DNA of 64,000 bases from G963665495 sp963677785. GTDB taxonomy: Bacteria; Desulfobacterota; Desulfovibrionia; Desulfovibrionales; Desulfovibrionaceae. Made by a program: the position numbers and the translations under genes. Positions 59,879 to 64,000 of the stretch are shown here, piece after piece; the stretch's first letter is position 1, and every line of letters starts with the position of its first letter. Below the pieces are notes generated by a model. It ran no database searches. It was not told the origin of the DNA and saw only the letters and a program-made list of their open reading frames with translations. The DNA lies in the NCBI GenBank assembly GCA_963677785.2, contig CAXXDH010000001.1, forward strand, positions 124,001 through 188,000, given 5' to 3'.

Positions 59879-60448
59879 ATGCGAAATATTTTTATCATCA
59901 TGATGCTGGTGGCATTGGTCGGAGGTTGTGCGCCCCGGGGGCCCTACGACCGTGACTATGCCGGGCCCTACAGTACGACCTACGGCATTCCCACCGTGGC
60001 CATGACCGCGGCCGGAGCTGCCATCGGATCCGGCATTGGTCCGCGGAGGGACCGCGGCCAGAATGCCGTCATCGGAGGCATGCTCGGCGCCATGGCCGGC
60101 ACCGCCACGGAATACGCCATCAACGAACAGGCCAGGCAGCGTGATTATCAGGCACAGCAATACTATCAGCAGCAATACGCCTACAGGCAGCAGAATGCCT
60201 ATCGGGAAGCCAGAGAGATAGAACATCGTGAAATCCGTACCGGAACTTACCTGCGCGTCGCCGGGACCAGCGTGTTGAATATTCGCTCCGGACCGGGAAC
60301 CTCCTATCCTGTGGTTGGCGTATTACGAGGCGGAGAAAGCATCCGGGTGGTGCGGTTCAACAGGGGCTGGGCGCAGGTGCAGTCGGACGACGGCTACCTC
60401 ACCGGCTGGGTCAGCGGCCGCTATCTGCGTTCCACGAACAATCTCTGA
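59879..60448 (+). CDS. Glycine-zipper lipoprotein with bacterial SH3 domain
   Basis: A 189-residue lipoprotein (lipobox LVALVGGC) that repeats the organisation of its upstream neighbour: GPYSTTYGIPTVAMTAAGAA, a glycine zipper, and a Gln/Tyr-rich helix. It then adds a C-terminal SH3_3 domain (SVLNIRSGPGTSYPVVGVLRGG, ending GWVSGRYLR). The domain should bind peptidoglycan. The pair arose by tandem duplication, with the SH3 gained or lost in one copy. The ATG at 59879 has GGAG upstream. Confidence 0.85.
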   Translation: MRNIFIIMMLVALVGGCAPRGPYDRDYAGPYSTTYGIPTVAMTAAGAAIGSGIGPRRDRGQNAVIGGMLGAMAGTATEYAINEQARQRDYQAQQYYQQQYAYRQQNAYREAREIEHREIRTGTYLRVAGTSVLNIRSGPGTSYPVVGVLRGGESIRVVRFNRGWAQVQSDDGYLTGWVSGRYLRSTNNL

Positions 60449-60536
60449 GGCCGCGAACACAGTAGAGCGGGCGCCGTGCCTCACTTGAAATAATTCTTGG
60501 ACTGTGCTCTGTATCCGCTTACGGAGTGCCTGAATC

Positions 60537-61310
60537 ATGCGATTACGCCACGTTGTTCTGGTCCTGGTGTTGTTATGCTGTCTGTCCGCGGCCGTGTTCG
60601 GCCTGGGCCGGTTTCTGGCCGGTCGGTATGCGCCCGGACCCTACGCCGATGCGCCCGTTATCCGCGCGCCTGTGTCCAAGGAACAGCGGACAGCAACTGA
60701 ACCACCTGAAACGCGCGAGCCGGTCCGGCTTCCCTCTGTCGTCGTTGCCGCCCCTGCTCCAGGATCCCTGGCAGCTGTCCCGCGCCAGGAAGACCCTGTG
60801 CGCGATCTGGCCGCGGTGCTGGCGGCCGCCTACCAGCCCGCGGATCCGTGCGCGCAAAGTTCGCGGCCGGGCGAGTTGCGCATCAGCACGCGCGAGCTTG
60901 TGCGGCGCTATGCCCCGGCCCTGGCCGAAAGCCCCGAAACTTCCCTGCGCCTTTCCGTTACCCCGCCCATGCTGGAATTCGGTTATTTGTTCGTCTCCGG
61001 AAGGTTTGCCGGAGAGGTGCGCAGCCGGACCAGAGATTCCCAGCGCATTTGCCCGGCCAACGGCCAAAAAAGAAGCCTGACCGATCACGAGGCCGACGAG
61101 GCCCTGGTGCTCATCGCGGCCTGGCTCCGGGATCTGGCAGCCTGTACGCGCAGCCGGCAGGACAGCCGGGACTGCGCCTATGCACAAGAGTTGGCGCGCA
61201 ATCTGCTGGAAGGGGAGCGTACGCGCGAGAGAGTCATCGCCACCGCGGGCAGGCTGTTGGACAACCTGGCGCGTAAAATCGACCGGGATATTGAAAAAAC
61301 AGGCGGGTAA
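60537..61310 (+). CDS. Anchored hypothetical protein
   Basis: A 257-residue protein with one N-terminal membrane anchor (VVLVLVLLCCLSAAVFGLGRFLAG), a Pro-rich linker and a soluble domain. The domain includes LSVTPPMLEFGYLFVSGRFAGEV and an Arg-rich C-terminal helix. Cysteines are sparse (ADPCAQSS, QRICPANG, LAACTRS, SRDCAYAQ). It has no recognised family. It lies after the lipoprotein pair and ends at a strong bidirectional hairpin. Confidence 0.7.
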   Translation: MRLRHVVLVLVLLCCLSAAVFGLGRFLAGRYAPGPYADAPVIRAPVSKEQRTATEPPETREPVRLPSVVVAAPAPGSLAAVPRQEDPVRDLAAVLAAAYQPADPCAQSSRPGELRISTRELVRRYAPALAESPETSLRLSVTPPMLEFGYLFVSGRFAGEVRSRTRDSQRICPANGQKRSLTDHEADEALVLIAAWLRDLAACTRSRQDSRDCAYAQELARNLLEGERTRERVIATAGRLLDNLARKIDRDIEKTGG

Positions 61311-61325
61311 GGTTTTATAAAAAGA

Positions 61326-61379
61326 ATGTTTCCGGCGGCCAGAGAACCTTTTTGAGAAATCTGGTCGCCGGAAACATTT
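61326..61379. terminator. Long bidirectional hairpin between convergent genes; repeat copy
   Basis: AATGTTTCCGGCGGCCAGA pairs with TCTGGTCGCCGGAAACATT with one mismatch. It lies between convergent genes and can stop both. Its core GGTTCTCTGGCCGCCGGA (minus strand) repeats at about 11150-11168 and, diverged, at 15224-15240. Confidence 0.75.
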
Positions 61380-61401
61380 TATTTGTATTGAAGCTTGCGG
61401 G

Positions 61402-63768
61402 CTAGCCCATGGGGGTGTTTTCCACCATGTTCCATATGCCGCAGGGGCAGGCGCTGGCGCAGAAGCCGCAGCCGATGCAGAGGTGCGGATCGCAGACCAT
61501 TTCGAAGTCCGCGTCGCCGTTGGCCTTGCGCGATATGGCATGCTGCGGGCAGATGGTTTCACATACGCCGCAGTCCCGACAAACGCCGCAGGACGAGCAT
61601 TCGAGTGCGCAGCTTTCCATGTCGTCGAATTCCTGGATACGCGGGTCGAAGTATTCCAGCGTCATCCGCGAGTAGTCGATGGCCACCTGGGTTTCGGATT
61701 CTTCCGCGTATGCCTTGTCCATGGAGGTATCTGTTTCCGGACGCTTGCCCTGGAAGATTTCGTCCATGATGTCCGCGGCCTTGCGTCCGGAGCCGATGGC
61801 TTCGGTCAGCAGGCCTGGCTTGACGATGTCGCCGATGGCAAAGACTTTGGGGTTGGTGGTCTGGTAGTTTTCGTTGACCACGATGTAACCCCGTTCCACG
61901 GCGATGGTTTCGGGCAGGAAGTCGATGTCCGGTTGGTCGCCGATGGAGATGATGACCGTATCTGCGGGCAAAAGTTCGCCGGTGGTCAGCAGTACGCCCT
62001 TGTCGGTGATTTCCTTGGTAAAGCAGGGGTAGCGGAAGGTGGCGCCGATGGCTTCGGCGTCATCGCGCTCCTTGCCGAACGCGGCGGGTTTCTGCACGTC
62101 GATAAGCTGAATGGCCTCGGCGCCCAGGCGGTGCGCTTCGGTGGCCACGTCGCAGCCGACGTTGCCCGCGCCGATGATCACGACCTTTTTGCCGACCTTG
62201 ACCTCGCCGGTTTTGGCCTGGCGCAGGAAGGTCAGGGCCGGGATCAGCCGTTCCTTGCCGGGAACCGGCAAAATACGCGGTTTTTGCGCGCCCACGGCAA
62301 TGGCGACAAAGTCGTAGTCCGCGCAGAGCTGGTCGAACTCATCGCGCGAAAGGGTCTGTTGCAGATGCACGTGGGGCAGCACCTTCTGAACGCGTTCGAG
62401 TTCGATGTCCAGAACGTCCTTGGGAATACGGCTCTGCGGGATGGCCATGCTGATTTTGCCGCCCAAAGTGGGCTGGGTGTCGTATACGACGGCGTCGTGG
62501 CCTTTGAGACGCAGCTGCCAGGCCAGGGAGATGCCGGAGGGGCCGCCGCCGATGACCGCGATACGCTTGTCCGAAAGTTGCGGCAGTTCGGGAATTTTGC
62601 CTTTGGTTCCGGCTTTTCCCAGCACGCTGATGTCAACGGGGGCCATGTTGGCGCCACTGCGCGTGCAGCCCTGCATGCAGAGATGCGGACAGAGATAGCC
62701 GCAGACCGTGGCCGGAAAGGGCGTATAGGACAAAGCCAGGTCGATGGCCTCGTCCACCAGGCCTTCGCGTATCAACTGCCAGCGCTCCTGTACGGGAATG
62801 CCCGTGGGGCAGCTGCTCTGGCAGGGAGGCATGTATTTGCGGTTTTCCCAGACCGGTACGAAGCGACGGAGTTCGTCGTGGACGATCAGGGGAATGGGCG
62901 AGCGGTCCAGGTCGGTCAGATCGCCGATAAGGCCGCCTCTGCCCAGTTCGGCGTCCCAGACCTTGGAACGGAACGACCCCATGTCCAACCGCTTTCTTTT
63001 GGCTTTTTCCAGCGGACTGCGGGCAGCGATGAGCTGCCACTGGGTCTGGTCGCTGAGGCTGTCGAAGATTTCTTCGCGTCCGATGGCTTTCAGGTACGTA
63101 CGCAGGCCGGAGGTGAGCCACTCCCAGTCGGCATCGGTAATGGGGTCAAGCTTGGCGTCGCCCTGGGAAAATCCCTGGTGCGGGCCGTGCACGAAAATAC
63201 GGCCGCCGACCATGCCCACGCAGGGGCGATAGCCGAGCACGTTGTCCGGATTCTGTGCCTCGTATCCGCAGATGACGGCGGTGCCGCCGGCCATGAATTC
63301 GGCAAAGTAATCGCCGACAGAGCCCAGAATCCAGAGCTCGGGCGGATCGAAGCGCGGATTGGTCTTGGTCATGGTCATGCCGCGGGCGCCGATGTTGCCG
63401 CCCACGTAGACCTTGCCCTGGGCCATGGCGTTGCAGGCGCCGTTGGTGGCGTCGCCGTGGACGATGATTTCAGCGCCGCCGTTCAGCCAGCCCACATCAT
63501 CGGAGGCCGAGCCCATGACCTCGATCCGCGTGTTCGGGAAGCCCATGGAGCCTACGCGCTGTCCCGGCGATCCCGTGATTGTGATATTGATCGGTTCGTC
63601 CTTGGAGATCCAAAGACGGCCGCCCAGGCCATGCTGGCCGTAGGCGTCTATTTCGAGCGAACGCGCGCCGTTGGCGACAGCGTCCTGGATACGGGCTTCC
63701 AGGACGCGTGATTCCACGCGCGCGCCGTTTTCCATTCCATCAAGGTGGACTATTGTTTGATTTCCCAT
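61402..63768 (-). CDS. Glutamate synthase GXGXG domain fused to GltD-like oxidoreductase and ferredoxin
   Basis: A 788-residue fusion. The first 250 residues are the GXGXG beta-helix domain of glutamate synthase (GGRLWISKDEPINITITGSPG, then VGGRIFVHG). Next is a GltD-type FAD/NAD(P)H module with Cys-rich cluster ligands (CQSSCPTGIPVQ), FAD motif VIGGGPSGISLA and pyridine-nucleotide motif IIGAGNVGCDVA. The C-terminus has two [4Fe-4S] motifs (CRDCGVCETICP and CIGCGFCASACPCG). It belongs to the split GOGAT of Desulfovibrio-like bacteria and works with the FMN-domain subunit encoded at 63790. GGGAG precedes the ATG. Confidence 0.9.
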   Translation of the reverse strand: MGNQTIVHLDGMENGARVESRVLEARIQDAVANGARSLEIDAYGQHGLGGRLWISKDEPINITITGSPGQRVGSMGFPNTRIEVMGSASDDVGWLNGGAEIIVHGDATNGACNAMAQGKVYVGGNIGARGMTMTKTNPRFDPPELWILGSVGDYFAEFMAGGTAVICGYEAQNPDNVLGYRPCVGMVGGRIFVHGPHQGFSQGDAKLDPITDADWEWLTSGLRTYLKAIGREEIFDSLSDQTQWQLIAARSPLEKAKRKRLDMGSFRSKVWDAELGRGGLIGDLTDLDRSPIPLIVHDELRRFVPVWENRKYMPPCQSSCPTGIPVQERWQLIREGLVDEAIDLALSYTPFPATVCGYLCPHLCMQGCTRSGANMAPVDISVLGKAGTKGKIPELPQLSDKRIAVIGGGPSGISLAWQLRLKGHDAVVYDTQPTLGGKISMAIPQSRIPKDVLDIELERVQKVLPHVHLQQTLSRDEFDQLCADYDFVAIAVGAQKPRILPVPGKERLIPALTFLRQAKTGEVKVGKKVVIIGAGNVGCDVATEAHRLGAEAIQLIDVQKPAAFGKERDDAEAIGATFRYPCFTKEITDKGVLLTTGELLPADTVIISIGDQPDIDFLPETIAVERGYIVVNENYQTTNPKVFAIGDIVKPGLLTEAIGSGRKAADIMDEIFQGKRPETDTSMDKAYAEESETQVAIDYSRMTLEYFDPRIQEFDDMESCALECSSCGVCRDCGVCETICPQHAISRKANGDADFEMVCDPHLCIGCGFCASACPCGIWNMVENTPMG

Positions 63769-63789
63769 CTCATCTGACTCCCTGTGGGC

Positions 63790-64000
63790 TTAGACCGCGT
63801 ATTTGATGCTCAACCGTTCGGCTGCATGGTAATCCGAGATGCCGAGGGCGTCGGACATGCCAATGGGCAAGGAAGTGGAGCGGCCCAGCGGGGCGACTAT
63901 TTTTTTCAGTTCTGTATCGAAGCTCAGGAAAACGTCTACCACGCGTTCCGCAACCTTTTCGGGATCCAGTCTTCTGTAGATCCGGGGATCCTGCGAAGTG
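63790..64000 (-). CDS. Glutamate synthase FMN-domain subunit (partial, C-terminus only)
   Basis: The last 69 codons of a leftward gene that starts outside the window, ending LDPEKVAERVVDVFLSFDTE and then GISDYHAAERLSIKYAV. This matches the C-terminus of archaeal-type GltB FMN-binding subunits. The stop at 63790-63792 is 21 bases before the next start, so the two are one operon. Electrons from the fusion protein should reduce its FMN and 3Fe-4S site. Confidence 0.85.
   Translation of the reverse strand, partial: TSQDPRIYRRLDPEKVAERVVDVFLSFDTELKKIVAPLGRSTSLPIGMSDALGISDYHAAERLSIKYAV

Noticed and set aside
61483..63711. A 742-codon open frame on the plus strand opposite the glutamate synthase fusion
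   Set aside because: It mirrors a clear, motif-rich gene on the other strand, is rich in Gly, Ala, Asp and His as codon shadows are, and has no ribosome-binding site.
1..64000. tRNA, rRNA, CRISPR array or complete insertion sequence
   Set aside because: No cloverleaf-like segment, regular repeat-spacer series, or transposase with terminal repeats was found by reading; subtle cases could be missed without a covariance search.

Overview
The window reads as chromosomal DNA of a Desulfovibrio-like sulfate reducer (Desulfovibrionales). This is an inference from gene content and order, not from a marker search. Supporting points are a split glutamate synthase with a GXGXG/oxidoreductase/ferredoxin fusion, NtrC-type signalling with clear sigma-54 promoters, a comEB-ribD-ribE-ribBA-ribH-nusB run joined to a fatty-acid cluster, several Cys-rich small proteins, and GC-rich coding DNA broken by AT-rich islands. 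No rRNA, tRNA, CRISPR array or complete insertion sequence was seen.

1-6.1 kb: a leftward operon (universal stress protein, TauE-type exporter, TIGR02186-like exported protein) is divergent from a histidine kinase / sigma-54 activator pair. The leftward operon has a near-perfect -24/-12 promoter and two copies of GTTCCA-N3-TGAAAC upstream. A third copy and another -24/-12 promoter precede a 59-codon orphan gene at 5923, on the far side of a CopG/ParE-type toxin-antitoxin pair. This looks like a small self-contained sigma-54 regulon. 6.1-9.3 kb: accessory DNA with a pentapeptide-repeat membrane protein, the decayed tail of a second copy, and an orphan pilin-like protein.

9.3-15.3 kb: a MarR-controlled YbhGFSR-like efflux operon (MarR, HlyD-type adaptor, fused double ATPase, two ABC-2 permeases) with matching palindromes before marR and before the adaptor. 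15.4-19.2 kb: an exported nitrilase-fold hydrolase, an exported unknown, a rhomboid protease, FxsA and ribosomal protein L28.

19.4-36.7 kb: a long rightward housekeeping array. It runs yceD-rpmF-plsX-fabH-fabG-acpP-fabF (lipid synthesis), glyA-comEB, ribD-ribE-ribBA-ribH (flavin), nusB, an unknown, leuS-lptE-holA, radC and acylphosphatase. Many junctions overlap or are very short. 36.7-41.3 kb: lon, a Cys-containing unknown, then leftward phosphofructokinase and YjbQ.

42-49.2 kb: a chemoreceptor with a cytoplasmic PAS domain, a PEBP-family exported protein, a 59-residue four-cysteine protein, a large hybrid kinase whose N-terminal receiver lacks the phospho-Asp, a DJ-1/PfpI protein and a phosphoglycolate phosphatase. 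49.2-55 kb: leftward transport genes (ClC channel with CBS pair, MOT1-type transporter, cation-diffusion facilitator) with small unknowns between them. 55-61.3 kb: an AT-rich stretch ending in a CI-type repressor, an NlpC/P60 lipoprotein, an ArsR/efflux pair with paired operators, two glycine-zipper lipoproteins and an anchored unknown. The right edge holds the split glutamate synthase, cut off inside its FMN-domain subunit.
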